Of a DNA stretch of 64,000 nucleotides, positions 37,085-48,067 are shown in pieces (position 1 is the first letter of the stretch; each line of letters starts with the position of its first letter). Source of the stretch: Rhabdophis nuchalis (Eukaryota; Chordata; Lepidosauria; Squamata; Natricidae); NCBI GenBank assembly GCA_039707465.1, contig CM077648.1, forward strand, positions 30,197,119-30,261,118. The letters run 5' to 3'. Position numbers and translations under genes: made by a program. The notes below the pieces were generated by a model. That model was not told where the DNA came from and did no database searches. It saw nothing but the letters and a program-made list of their open reading frames with translations.

Positions 37085-37415
37085 CTGAGACGGAGTAGAG
37101 AAGGTGGTTGTGCAACAGCTTTAGAGAACTTTAGAGGAAGTTAATTATCTGGATGTTTTTCAGTCTGGTTTCAGACCCAGATACAGGATAGAAATAGTAT
37201 TGGTCACAGTTTTGAATGACCTTTGGTATTGGCAGGATGGTGATCCTCTCCCATCCAGTTGGTTTTTAGCTTTGGTTTAATTTTCCTAATTTTAATTGAT
37301 TTGTGTTATTTTTTAAAAACGTTTTAATTATATTGTAATTTTCCCAAAGCCACTTCATAAGTGAGTTGACAGCACAAAATACAAATAAATAAATGAATAA
37401 ATAAATAAATAAATC
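37085..37415 (+). mobile_element. L2-like LINE fragment, internally deleted
   Basis: In the + strand the piece 37090-37275 translates to VEKVVVQQL, NYLDVFQSGFRPRYR and VTVLNDLWYW, the start of an L2-type reverse transcriptase (EK.V..QL, D..QSGFRPG). It passes straight into a 3' tail (gttttaattatattgtaatt, then aaataaat units at about 37383-37414). The centre and end of the reverse transcriptase are missing. Confidence 0.72.
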
Positions 37416-37496
37416 TTCGTCATTTTTCAGAAAATACATTTTGTATTCATTCTTTCTTCTGTGTTACCTATTGAAGAAGAAAACAAAAAGAAAATA

Positions 37497-37540
37497 GAAA
37501 GAAAAAAGAAAGAAAGAAAGAAAGAAAAAGAAAGAAAGGC
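37497..37540. repeat. AAAG microsatellite
   Basis: Tandem aaag units, slightly interrupted. Confidence 0.93.
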
Positions 37541-37650
37541 TTTAGGATTAGTATCTGTATCTCAGTCACAGTTGTTCATTTGTTAAAAACAAAAAGCATC
37601 TAAAATTACTTATATTCTACTTTCTATGGGGGAGTATTCAAAAAAAATAA

Positions 37651-39617
37651 GGGGAACTCGACTTCCGGTTTTCGTGAGCGACGGACGTGTTTGATACAGT
37701 CTGCCACTTGCTGTCCTGTGGGCCCCCTGGGGACCACAGGGGATTTTGTAGGAACCCCCTGCCGTACGGGCGTCTTTCCAGCCTCGTCCCAGGAGCCGGG
37801 AGGCAGAAAGGGGGGATTTGCCCTTTCATCGATGGACTCCGGAATTAATGGAAGGATTCGGAAGCTGGCTGGAGTGCTGGGGATGGAGGATCTTTCCTAA
37901 TCTTCAGGTCTGCAATTGAGGGACAAGTGAATAGCGTGAGCTTTACCTTCAATCAATTTTAAACGGAGAATGGAGGGGGGATTTAATCTGTTTTGACCCC
38001 CTCTCGGAATAAAACGGCGTCTGAAAAAGTTCTCCCCAGGAATGGGGAGAATGAAAGAACTAGTCTTCCACCTGAAATAGCAACAGTTTTAAAAAATTGT
38101 ATCTACATTATCACAGTTGCAATATTGTATCGAAGCTTTTTGCAACAGGAAAATGAAACTTTCACTCTTCTTCCTGTGAGGGGCGGGGAAGATGGCTTCT
38201 CTTTGTTCCCTGTCGGAAACTTTCTCTTTGTCTATGAACTTTTCCTTTGGCGTTTGAAATTGCAAGATCTTAAACTACCCAGCTAAATTTCTCCTCGGGA
38301 AACCTTTGGTATCTCTCCCAATACGTGGACATCCAGATTGATTTTGATAATACAATTTCTTCTTTTTGGTTTCTTTGGCTTTCTTGGTTTTATGTGATAT
38401 CCGGACTGAACATTTATTCAGGTTGTCCCGACACCTCGGACTTCATCGGCTGCTTGCTTTTCTGACACCATTTTTTTTTTTTTTACAAATTGGAACTTAT
38501 AATCGGAACAATGGCTTCTAAAAAACCACCTATTGCAAAGTCCTCTTCTGCTCCATCATCAGCCCGCTCCAGCCCAGTTATGCAGCAGACAAAGATTACC
38601 GCATTGTTACAAAAAGAAGGGACTGCCAAGAGCACTCAGGAATTGACAACAAAGGAGCTGTTGGAGACACAAAGAAATACAATGGATACTAAACAAAAAA
38701 TTGAGGCATTGGAGGGGGGGGGTCAGCTGAGATGAGGGAAGAGGTAAAGGAAATTCGGAAGGAAAGCGCAGAATTGGGATGTCATATGACCAAGATTGAA
38801 CTTGAAAGAATGTCTTTTTTTCTCAGGTTCCAGAATGTACCAGAGATAGAAGGAGAAGATCTTAAAGATCTTATGAGTACAATTTTAGCAGATTATATTA
38901 AAAGGAATAAAGAACAACTGTGGTGGGATATGGACCTGGTTTATAGAATTAACTTATACCATACGCTATAATAAATGATGTACCAAGGGAAGTCCATATT
39001 AAATTTTTAAGGAAGTCCACAAGGGATGAGATATTGAGGGCCCAGCGGGGAGGACCTCTGAAATATCAGGAAAAAGAAGTTGCTATTCTGAAACAAATTC
39101 CAAAAAAAATTAGAGAGATAAGAAGGAAATATTCCTTCTTATCCAAAATATAAAAAAGAAGTTTGGCTCAAATGGTTGCTGCCAGAAGAAATGTTGGTCT
39201 TTTGGGAAGGAGGCAGAATTAGACTTAAAACATTAAGAGAGGTGGAGGCCTTTCTTCAAAAGCATTCCTCACTCCTAGGAGACAAAGAAGAGGGAACAGG
39301 GGGGGCCGTGGCTCCGCCCGTCGATGAGAATGGAGAAGAAGAATCAGTAGCAAAAAGACTCAGATCTCAAAAATGATTTTATTTGAAATTTTACTGTGAT
39401 AGTTGTATTAGATGGCGATGAAAAACATGATTGAATGTACGAATTATACAATGTAACATATGTATGCTTGTCCTTTGCTTTCTTTAAAAAATATTGTATT
39501 TGTATGAAGTTTTGGAAGAACCACCACCTCCGGCATGGAAGCCTCTAAAATGTTATTTTAACCCTACAACCCTTTTCCCACAAATACTGTAAAACCAATA
39601 AAAATTGTTTACCAAAA
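37651..39617 (+). mobile_element. ORF1-only L1-like element (HAL1-like)
   Basis: A GC-richer unit of about 1.97 kb begins ggggaactcgacttccgg (L1-like 5' end) and ends aaaaccaataaaaattg followed by a poly-A run of about 17. A 5' UTR of roughly 860 bases leads to a decayed ORF1 at 38511-39376: MASKKPPIAKSSSAPSSA, a coiled-coil-like stretch (REEVKEIRKESAELG), then FFLRFQNVPEIEGEDLKDLM, PREVHIKFLRKSTRDEILRA and KTLREVEAFLQKHS, the order of L1 ORF1p (coiled coil, RRM-like, C-terminal domain). It has at least three frame breaks (poly-G run near 38715, around 38965, around 39150). Only about 240 bases separate the ORF1 stop from the poly-A: there is no ORF2, endonuclease or reverse transcriptase. 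No clear target duplication was seen. Confidence 0.85.
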
Positions 39618-40149
39618 AAAAAAAAAAAAAGGGAAAAATATCCAGAATGTAGGGAAGAATTGATATTGTATTGATATTTCTCAAGCATGAGAAAATTGAC
39701 AAATTGAATATCTTTTAATATCAGAAGTGATGTGAATTTGTGCTTTGAGCTTTTGATTTAATAACACACTATTATTGATATTCACTGTGTCTGTTTTCCT
39801 GTAGAAAGAGAACATATAACAGGTACAGTATGTTTATGTTAGTTCTCTGAAAATACCAGTTTTAAATGGGTCTGAGTTGGATTTAATTCTTTCTTCAAAT
39901 GTTAGCTAATGTGTTCATTGTGTAGCTCTCTTTTTAAAAAAAAGTATTTATTCCACTCAGAGATGTCATATAATAAAAATAATTTTTAAATAGATAACAC
40001 AAAGTAATCAGAACTAGCTGGGTTAATAAATGTTAAATGTTAATAACTAAATACTGGAGACAAACTAAAATATTAAATATCTTAATCTAAAATTACTTAT
40101 ATTCTAATTTGTTACAATAATAAAATACAGACCACTACATTCTAAAGAG

Positions 40150-40852
40150 ACTATTCATATTCTGCCCTTCGCACAGTCACTCAAGCACTCGTGACATCCC
40201 GACTTGACTACTGTAATACTCTCTACATGGGGCTTCCCTTGAGGTGCACTCGAAAGCTACAGCTAGTCCAGAATGCAGCCGCGCGGGTGATTACGGGAGC
40301 CCCCAGATACTCCCGCATAACACCGCTCCTGCGCGAGCTGCACTGGCTATCTGTGGCCTTTCGGGTGCGCTTCAAGGTCTTGACGACCATCTTTAAAGCG
40401 CACCATGGCTCGGGACCTAGTTATATGCGAGACCGTCTCTTGCCCCATACATCCCTTCGTCCGCTCCGCTCCCACAGAGAGGGCCTTCTCAGGGTGCCGT
40501 CGGCCGGGCAATGCCGGTTGGCGACACCCAGAGGAAGGGCCTTCTCTGTGGCGGGCCCTACCCTTTGGAACGACTTACCCCTGAACTACGCACCATCTCT
40601 GACCTACGCCTCTTCCGCCAGTGTCTAAAGACACACCTTTTCCATCAAGCCGGCCTAGCGTAACCTTCCGCTGTGACTGCTTTTAGACAGTTTTAAATTG
40701 GGGATTTTAATTGATTTTAGCACAGGTTGGGAGTTTAATATCTTTTTAAATTTTATATTGTTATATTTGTATGTTTTAAATTCCTGTGCGCCGCCCTGGG
40801 TCCTTCTGGAGAAGGGCGGGATATAAATTTAATATAAATAAATAAATAAATA
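40150..40852 (+). mobile_element. L2-like LINE 3' fragment
   Basis: The open frame 40191-40628 reads SRLDYCNTLYMGLPLR, KLQLVQNAAARVITGA, LLRELHWLSVAFRVRFKVLT and TLWNDLPLNYA, the C-terminal part of an L2-type reverse transcriptase. The 3' UTR ends cgccgccctgggtcc, gagaagggcgggatat and an aaataaat tail. It is markedly GC-richer than the intron around it. It is 5' truncated. Confidence 0.9.
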
Positions 40853-42206
40853 TTAAGACAATGCTAGATGTTACAGAATTTAAATATATGTGGTAAAGTA
40901 TTGTTATAGATCTAAACTAAATACTAAATCTCTATTATGAAACTGATAATGTGTGGAATGATGAATTCTAAACAGGCTCTGCATGTCTAAAATACAAAAT
41001 GCTTAGATATTATACAATATCAACCATTAAAATTTAAAAATAGTACTTCATTAACAGAAGGATAGTAATCATAGCAATTTTATAGAAAATGTATTCCAGA
41101 TGGTTTTCTTTCTAAAAATGCTGGGTAGTTTCAGTGTTAATTTCTCAAATTGTAAAATGAGTTCGTGAAATTAACTATTTTGAATAAAAGAATATCTGAA
41201 ATATTTCACCTGGTTTCAATCAGTTGTCAATATGAACCGTCTGATATATTCTGATAGTAGAATAGAAGCATGAGAGATCTTCTGTATAGTTAATAAAAAC
41301 ACTTTTTATATCCTGTATATATCCATTATTCAAGAATGGGGATACTCTATAGTTCCAGGGCTCAATAGAATAGTTATATTGTAAGCTATAGAAGCTTTTC
41401 ATCATTTCTATATCATACCATCTTTTAATAACCAGATTTTGGCAAGTGTGAACACTGTTTTTTTTAGAAGTGGGCAAATTTTAAAGAGTAGAGACACATT
41501 GTTAATGTAAAGCATACATATCTTAATCAAAGTAGAGGAAGAAAAACAACAGAGTTTTTTCTTCTTTGTATTCTTTTTTTCCCCCCAGTCTGAAAACGTT
41601 AAAGACAAGTTTTAACTGATACTCTTTGGTAATGGATAACTTTGTTAATGATGAGTTTCCCAAAAGCTATACAGGGAATAATTTAAATGTTATTCAGGTA
41701 TTTAAGGGCTTGAGCTATCTTTTTCCAAGATCCCAAGAACAATATGAGTATAGCATGCTTCTGATGACAAAGTAGAGTGCTAGTCAGTATCTGCTGAATT
41801 ATATGTGAATTACTCTGTATGCTTACAAATTGATACCCCTGCTTTGAATTCAGAACGATTGTGTCACAAATCAACTAGTATTATAAATCTATAGAAGTAG
41901 GATAAATTGCATAAAAATTAGAAGTGTGGAAAGAAATATAACCTTTAATATGTCCCACATATAAATGATTGGCAGCTGGTAAATTTATATATGTTTCCTA
42001 CTTCATATGAGAATAGAGTAGGATTAATTTTTCAGTTGGTGACATTTTCAGTTAAAAAGTTCAAAGACAGTGGCCCTAGTAAAGATCTTGGAGCCAAAGT
42101 GAACTGCTACCAGTTAAAGTAGAAAGTACTGAACTAGCATAGGTTTTGATTAAAGATAGTTTCATATATTTACAGCTATTTGAACTCTTAAAAATCTCTC
42201 TGGCAG

Positions 42207-42285
42207 GCAATGGATCATCAGATTCAAGATTACCATCTGTTCCTACACTTTCTTCTGTGCCTGAGGATTCTGCTTCAAACATGAG
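42207..42285 (+). CDS. LRBA: LRBA exon (window exon 13)
   Basis: The acceptor is tctctctggcag and the donor is gtaact. This 79-nt exon reads SNGSSDSRLPSVPTLSSV, then PEDSASNM plus AG of a Ser codon, matching LRBA LPSVPT and SNMSI. No long ORF marks it. Confidence 0.93.
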
Positions 42286-42523
42286 GTAACTTTTAAGTTT
42301 TTTCCAGCTGGCTATATCATATTCCAATTTATTTAAGTAATATGAGATTCACTCTACACTTCTGACTGGATTGTGCTCTTTCATTTGAGGCCTATAGGAA
42401 GTTTTGTATTTCTAGTACTACTATTTCCGTTGAAATAGTAATTAAACTCAGTGTGTTTAGCCACTGGCTTGTTCAGTTTTGTTCATGCATTTTGTACTTT
42501 TGCAGATAGTGTTCTCATTAGAT

Positions 42524-42644
42524 CAGGGGTTTCCAACCTTTGCAACTTTAAGTCTGAAGGATTTCAGCTCCCAGCAAAGCTGGCTGGAGAAGTCTGGGAG
42601 CTGAAGTCCTTCAGACTTAAAGTTGCAAAGGTTGGAGACCCCTG
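42524..42644. mobile_element. hAT-type MITE hairpin beside an LRBA exon
   Basis: 121-bp palindrome: caggggtttccaacctttgc against its complement, arms running through aagtctgaaggatttcagct around a short loop. It is flanked by cattagat (42516-42523) and aattagat (42645-42652), an 8-bp duplication with one change. It is the same hAT superfamily type as 10082-10216. It lies in the 417-bp intron, 58 bases before the exon at 42703. Confidence 0.92.
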
Positions 42645-42702
42645 AATTAGATAATTTTTGCTCCTTAAATTATGTTTTTCATTGAACTTGTACATTTCTT
42701 AG

Positions 42703-42836
42703 CATTTCAGAGAGGCTTGAGCATGCTTTGGAAAAAGCTGCCCCTCTTCTGAGGGAGATATTTGTGGACTTTGCTCCTTTTCTTTCACGTACCCTTTTGG
42801 GTAGTCATGGTCAAGAACTACTGATCGAAGGTACAA
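42703..42836 (+). CDS. LRBA: LRBA exon (window exon 14), with tandem donor
   Basis: The acceptor is tacatttcttag. The exon reads [20 protein letters not shown], then [20 protein letters not shown] and LIEGT, plus one base of a Ser codon. The donor used here is gtaagt at 42837. A second donor, gtacaa, lies 6 nt upstream at 42831 and would also keep frame, dropping Thr-Ser (EGTSLVC versus EGLVC). A hAT hairpin ends 58 bases before this exon. Confidence 0.96.
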
Positions 42837-43480
42837 GTAAGTTTCCCTTTTTTATCCTTTTATAAATTAAGAACTGTAATATTTTAAATAAATATTTGGC
42901 GTTGGAAGCTAATTTAAAATTATTCTTTATGTTGAATAAATTATTGAAATAATATTAATAGCTGAGTATTGCCACCAAACTATTTAGTGTTTAGTATAGG
43001 ATTACATTCAGCTCATATAATTAGAATTACCATATTTTTTGGAGTATAAGATGCACCTTTTTTCCTCTAAAAAGAGGCCGAAAATCTGGGTGCATCTTAT
43101 ACATCAAATACAGCATTTTTTTGCCTCCCAAAACCCCACCCCCTTCACCAAAATGGCTGTGCATAGCCTTATAAAGGCTTCCAGAGAGCTCCTGGGGACT
43201 GGGGAAGGCAGAAATGAGCCTAAAACGAGTCGTTTTTTGCCCCCCCCCCCCCAGCCTCCAGCAGCACTCTATAAGCCTCCATAAGTCTATGCATGCAATT
43301 TTTTTGACATTGTTTGCTCATTCCCCCCCCCCCCCTCCGAGCACTCTGCAAGCCCCCCCAAGGCTATTCATGCCTTTTATTTGAAAACAACTGGGCCCGT
43401 TTTCACGAAAAACAGGTCATTTGGGGGAGGTTTGCAGAGTGCAAAAAACTTTTTCCCCCCTTTCGGAAGGCTGTTTATTT

Positions 43481-43615
43481 ACTTGGCAACTTTAAGACTT
43501 GTGGAGTTCAACTCCCAGAATTCTCCAGCCAGCATAGCTTGTGGACATAGCTGGCTGGAGAATTCTGGAAATTGAAGTCCGCAAATCTTAAAGTTGCCAA
43601 GTTTGGGAACCCCTG
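43481..43615. mobile_element. hAT-type MITE hairpin, left tip missing
   Basis: It reads acttggcaactttaagactt, a palindrome through ctcccagaattctccagcc, and ends gccaagtttgggaacccctg. It is homologous to 10082-10216, but the first bases (cagggg...) are absent at the left, so no target duplication can be tested. Confidence 0.82.
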
Positions 43616-43734
43616 AGTTAGAGAGATTGATGAGAATTACATAGATCAAGTGCTGTGCCAGCAGAAACAAGGTTTTAGGTGCCACAGCGATTTCCTTCTC
43701 CAACACATAGATAAATACACCTGGAAACTTCTGC

Positions 43735-44180
43735 TTACCTACCTACTGTATTTTTCTCCCCCCCACCTCTATCTACCTATATACCTACCTTCTCTCCCCC
43801 CCCCACCTTTTTACGGTGTTTGTCTCTCTATTTTTCTCTCTCTATCCCTCTACCTACCTACCTATCTACACGCTCTCTCTCCCTACCTACTGTATTTCTC
43901 TCTCTCCCCCCTCTATCTACCTATATACCTACCTACCTCCTCTCTCTCTCCCTATCTTTCTATCTACTGTATTTCTCTCTCTATTTTTCTCTCTCTATCC
44001 CTCTACCTACCTACCTATCTACACTCTCTCTCTCCCTACCTACTGTATTTCTCTCTCCCCACCCTCTAACTATCTATATGCCTACTAACTTTCTCTCTCT
44101 CTCTCTCTCTCCCCTATCTACCTACTATATTTCTCTCTTTCTCTCCCTCTCTATCCCTCTATCTACCTACCTACTTTTTT
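43735..44180. repeat. CTAC/CTCT-rich tetranucleotide array
   Basis: About 445 bases of ctac, ctat and ctct units arranged in a higher-order repeat: a block with ctatccctctacctaccta then cactctctctccctaccta and ctgtatttctctctc recurs about three times. ORFs here are low complexity only. Confidence 0.9.
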
Positions 44181-44869
44181 AAAAAAAATTGCCTCTTCAA
44201 AACCTGGGTGCGTCTTATATTCCGGTGCGTCTTATACTTTGAAAAATATGGTAAAAAGCCACAAGATGATTTAGTATACATGTGGGGGGAACTGAGCTAC
44301 AGTATCATATTCTATTCAATATTATTATCTTGCATATTGCTTGGTCACTTTTCCTATTCATCTATCTTTTTTACCTATCCTTATAACCAACTACATCTTT
44401 TTCTTTCATTTTCCCTTAAAATATCATGCAGGTCAATGCAGGTATTTCTGAGTTAAGAATGTCCGATTTATGGACAAATTACATATATTTAACAATGGAC
44501 TACCAGTTATTAAAAACATCACACAGAGTTCTCATTCCTGAAGCCAAAAACCGCTGAAGCCATGCAGTGTTTTTTATTAAATATTGAATCTGTGAATTTT
44601 TAATATACATCTGTTTTTAGTAGTTCATAAAAACATTGTGTGGCTTCAGTAGTTCATTGGCTTTGGTAAAGACAACATTGCCCACCATTTTTATTATATT
44701 GTTTATCCATAACATATCTACCTGCCTATCTTACCTGAGTGGCTCTGGGTGGTTTACAATACAATAAACAATTTACAATATAAAACATAAACAACAAAGT
44801 TAAAGACATGCATTAAAAAGTTGATAAAACGTATTAAAGGTTAAAGAGTTTAAATGGCAGAAAAACACC

Positions 44870-45213
44870 TGCCATTCATGAAAAGAAGGACTAGGGGTGA
44901 CATGATAGCAGTGTTCCAATATCTTAGGGACTACCACAAAGAAGAGAGAATCAACCTATTCTCCAAAGCACCTGAAGGCAGGACAAGAAGCAATGAATGG
45001 AAACTAATCAATCTAGATCTAAGAAGCAATTTCCTGACAATTAGAACAATTAATCAATGGAACAACTTGCCTCCAGAAGTTGTAAATGCTTCAACAAGTT
45101 TTTAAGAAAAAATTGGACAACCATTTTTCTGAAATGGTATAAGATTTGCTGCTTGAGCAGGAGATTGGACTAGAAGATTCCAACCTTCCTTCCAACACTA
45201 TTATTCTGTTATT
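44870..45213 (+). mobile_element. CR1-like LINE 3' fragment, short
   Basis: It reads KRRTRGDMIAVFQYLRDYH and NQWNNLPPEVVNAST, homologous to the end of the element at 22925-23625, followed by the 3' UTR motif gattggactagaagattcc. It is shorter and more decayed than that copy. Confidence 0.88.
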
Positions 45214-45790
45214 AGTACCCTCACAGTCACATAGTGTTGTTCAATCCTCATGCCAGTTGGCAGAGTCAGATTTTCACACTCTAGCTGAAGGCTAGAAGTG
45301 GGGGATACCCCCCCCCCCTCTGGGGTGAAATGTTGCAAAGGCCAGAGGCAATGACAGAGAAGGATGTCTTCCAGTATCCAACCAATAAGAATTCTGTAAT
45401 CAACAGGATTCGCAACATACCCTCTCTTCCTGACCAGGTGGGAGGGGACAGTAATTAGTATGAGATGGTTCTGCAGATAACTTAGTCCCATGCCACAAAG
45501 GGCTTTAAAGATGATAACCAAAATCTTGAATTGGAGCTGGAAGCAAACTGGCACTTAGTGCAGCTCACATAGCAGAGATGTTACATGTGCAATCCTAAGG
45601 TATCCAAAATGTCTCACACTGCCACTTTCTGCACCAGTTATAACTTTGGATGCTCTTCAAAGGTAGCCCCACCTAGGGCCAATTGCAATAGTTCATATGG
45701 AGGATGACCAGGGTATGAGTGATTGAAAGAAGGGCTTCTTGATCCAGGAAAGTGGTGAAAAAGGTGAAGTTCAGTAAAAGTCCTCTTAGG
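45214..45790 (-). mobile_element. probable L2-like LINE piece, antisense
   Basis: On the minus strand at about 45550-45470 the frame reads QLQFKILVIIFKALCGMGLS, comparable to FRVRFKVLTTIFKAHHGSG of the L2 copy at 40150. The remainder (gggctttaaagatgataacc, gcagctcacatagcagagat, aggatgaccagggtatgag) is a repeat type common in squamates that I cannot name with certainty. Confidence 0.5.
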
Positions 45791-48005
45791 CACAACTGCC
45801 ACTCGGAACATTTGTATTGATTCAGCTGTAAACTTTAATTTTTGTTGATCACTCTATTTATTTGATATTGCCTTGTCAAATAAATTATAAACATTTACAT
45901 TATATTCTTATCTTTCTGAAATAGCAAATTTTCTTCCAGCATTTCATGTCTTTTTTGCTACACTGTTAAACAGGATAATTTTATTGTTTGTTGAGCAACA
46001 AAATGTTAGGATAATATAAGAGTCATTGTAAAATATAAACATCTGGGTATATCAGGTTTAGAAACTTGGGTAGGTTTAGTAAACTATTACATTATTACTT
46101 TTGATTATAAAAGGGTTGAAAGTAATTTATAGTATTGAAAGAATATAGACAACTATGTATAATTTCAGGAGAGTACATCAAAATGCGAGAGGGCAAGGCA
46201 GTTTTTAGAGAAACAATACAGGAAATGCAAACTAACCTTGAACATCTGAAACTGATTTACAGAAAGATTTAGCAAATACAAGAACAGGCAGATGGTGGCC
46301 TTTTGTTGTGTACAAGTATTAGGGGGTACAAATGATTTATGAATCAGACAATTGCATTTAAAAGATTTGTTGCTCTACTTTTGGTGCCTTTTTCTTTCCT
46401 TCTCCCTCTTTGCATGATTTTTTTTTTTCTTTCCCCTCGCCGCCTCCTAGTTTTCTATTACTTTTTTGGAATTTCTCTTTGCATTTTATATTTTGATAAA
46501 CCAATAACATTTTAAAAAATAAATCTGTTTCTTCTCATAGATTTATCATATAATAATATTGTATACATTTTCATTCCTACGTGTTGCCCATTTTTCATTT
46601 AAATATTTAGGTTGTATGAATTGTTTAATAATATACAATATCTTAAGATAGATTTTCATGGGGTAATGAATGAATGATATCAGCTATTGTGTTACTTTTC
46701 CAGAAATATGGGTGTTTTCTATTTCAGATAACATCTCAAGACAATTGCAAATCTATTAAAAGTTTATAAAATGTTCTCAATGATAGAAACTAAAAATGGT
46801 GATTAAAGTTCAGTTAAAAATAGATTTTGGCACATTTTAAATTCTGGTTAGTAGAATTGTGTTACCTTAGTGACATGCTTACAGACTTTTAGGAAGTACA
46901 CCAGAAAATTGAGAGATTCTGCTTTCAGTATTAGTGTACTTGAAAAATGCCATTATTAAAGGTCATATAAACTGGGCAACCTAAATGGTGAATTCAGGGA
47001 AATACTTTAGCATACATTACAAATTTAAGATTTTTTAAGAGTTTGATCATTTATTATTATTAAGTGCAGTATTATTGGAATGTTTTCTAAATTCAATGAA
47101 TGCATAAATATAATGTTTATCACGTACATACATTATGTTGTATCAAATAGTATATAGAAACATTGAGTTTAAAATATAATACTTCAGCTAGTCTACCTAT
47201 TTTTGTAATATATTAAATGTGTTATATTATGGCTTAGTAGTTTTCCCCCCCAGTGTAATTAATTAAGCCCAAAGGCAAACAGAATTAAACTTGGCACTGT
47301 GAAACATTGATTGCTGAAAAGAATGCCACCATTTTAGGAGGTTTAGGAAAAGCTGTTTTCATATTATACTGGGGAAATAGCATGAAGTGTGAACTGATAT
47401 TAATAACCAAATTAGTTTATAAATGTATAGGTTACTCTTGTGCTCTCCACCTCCTTAAGGTTTAGGTGAGGGTCAAGGGTCAAAGTACTAATAAGAGTGC
47501 TTGGGATGTCTGCTGCCATGAAACAAAATGGAAACTTGATTGATAGCTGGAGGGCTGAAGGGAGAGAGCGCAATGGAGAAAGCAAAGGTCACAGAACCAT
47601 TTCCCTTCTCTGCATATATAATGATCAATCCATTCCAAGGTGAAGAAATGTAATATTATAAATCAATATACCATATGCCATACTTAGTTTTATTAACTTG
47701 AAACCCTAATATTTATTTAATACCAATTAAATAGCTTCAGGTCATCATTTTATATTAAAATTATGCATTCCAGTAATGAAATTAGTGTATATATTTAAAT
47801 ACATATTCTACTGACATAAACAATTGAATAAACAATGAATATGTCAGATTCCTTGTATTAAATGAGAATTATTCTACAGCATAGGGACAATATTATCAAA
47901 TCTCAAATAGAATGTTTATTATATAATAAAATTCCAATATTTTATATTAAATATATGAAGGTAAAGCCGATCAAAGTATGTAATTCTATTTCTTTTTTCC
48001 TTTAG
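45791..48005. other. intron, no feature recognised
   Basis: AT-rich LRBA intron without recognisable repeats or exons, up to the acceptor at 48004-48005. Confidence 0.55.
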
Positions 48006-48067
48006 GTCTTGTATGTATGAAATCTAGCAGTTCAGTTGTGGAATTGGTCATGCTGCTTTGTTCTCAG
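48006..48067 (+). CDS. LRBA: LRBA exon (window exon 15, last in window)
   Basis: The acceptor is ttttcctttag and the donor is gtaggt. This 62-nt exon reads SLVCMKSSSSVVELVMLLCS plus Q, ending in phase 0. The next LRBA exon (expected to start EWQNSIQKNAG) was looked for on the + strand to 64000 and not seen, so the following intron exceeds 15.9 kb. Confidence 0.96.

Larger units (their letters stand above)
43030..44251. mobile_element. TA-flanked non-autonomous DNA element with nested hAT piece
   Basis: The ends are ccatattttttggagtataa and the imperfect complement ttatactttgaaaaatatgg, flanked by TA (43028-43029, 44252-44253). Subterminal gatgcacc and ggtgcgtcttata motifs are as in the element at 9555. 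It contains C-rich tracts (43241-43252, 43323-43336), a hAT hairpin lacking its left tip (43481-43615) and a large tetranucleotide array (43735-44180). It has no transposase. Confidence 0.72.
897..48067 (+). other. LRBA: LRBA gene, internal part (15 placed exons plus one candidate)
   Basis: LRBA is a large cytoplasmic BEACH-family scaffold on endosomal/Golgi membranes; in mammals it protects CTLA-4 from lysosomal degradation (family knowledge). The exons seen here encode the end of the alpha-solenoid (DUF4704-like) part, an acidic disordered linker and the following helical region up to LLCSQ. The lectin-like N-terminus and the PH-BEACH and WD40 modules lie outside the window. All exon phases join to an open frame of 1050 codons. 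LRBA rather than its paralogue NBEA is supported by EWMLSLCYFNP, VTFEIHK, EPTQGLS, NVNVKDILRSLV and EGTSLVCMKS, where NBEA differs. Introns range from 270 bp to over 15.9 kb. Confidence 0.96.

Noticed and set aside
43650..44182. ORFs of 90-139 codons rich in Ser, Leu, Tyr and Pro
   Set aside because: They arise from the CTAC/CTCT array in three frames and are low complexity.
897..48067. Assignment to NBEA, the paralogue of LRBA
   Set aside because: Residues at diagnostic positions (EWMLSLCYFNP, EPTQGLS, NVNVKDILRSLV, EGTSLVC) and the linker agree with LRBA.
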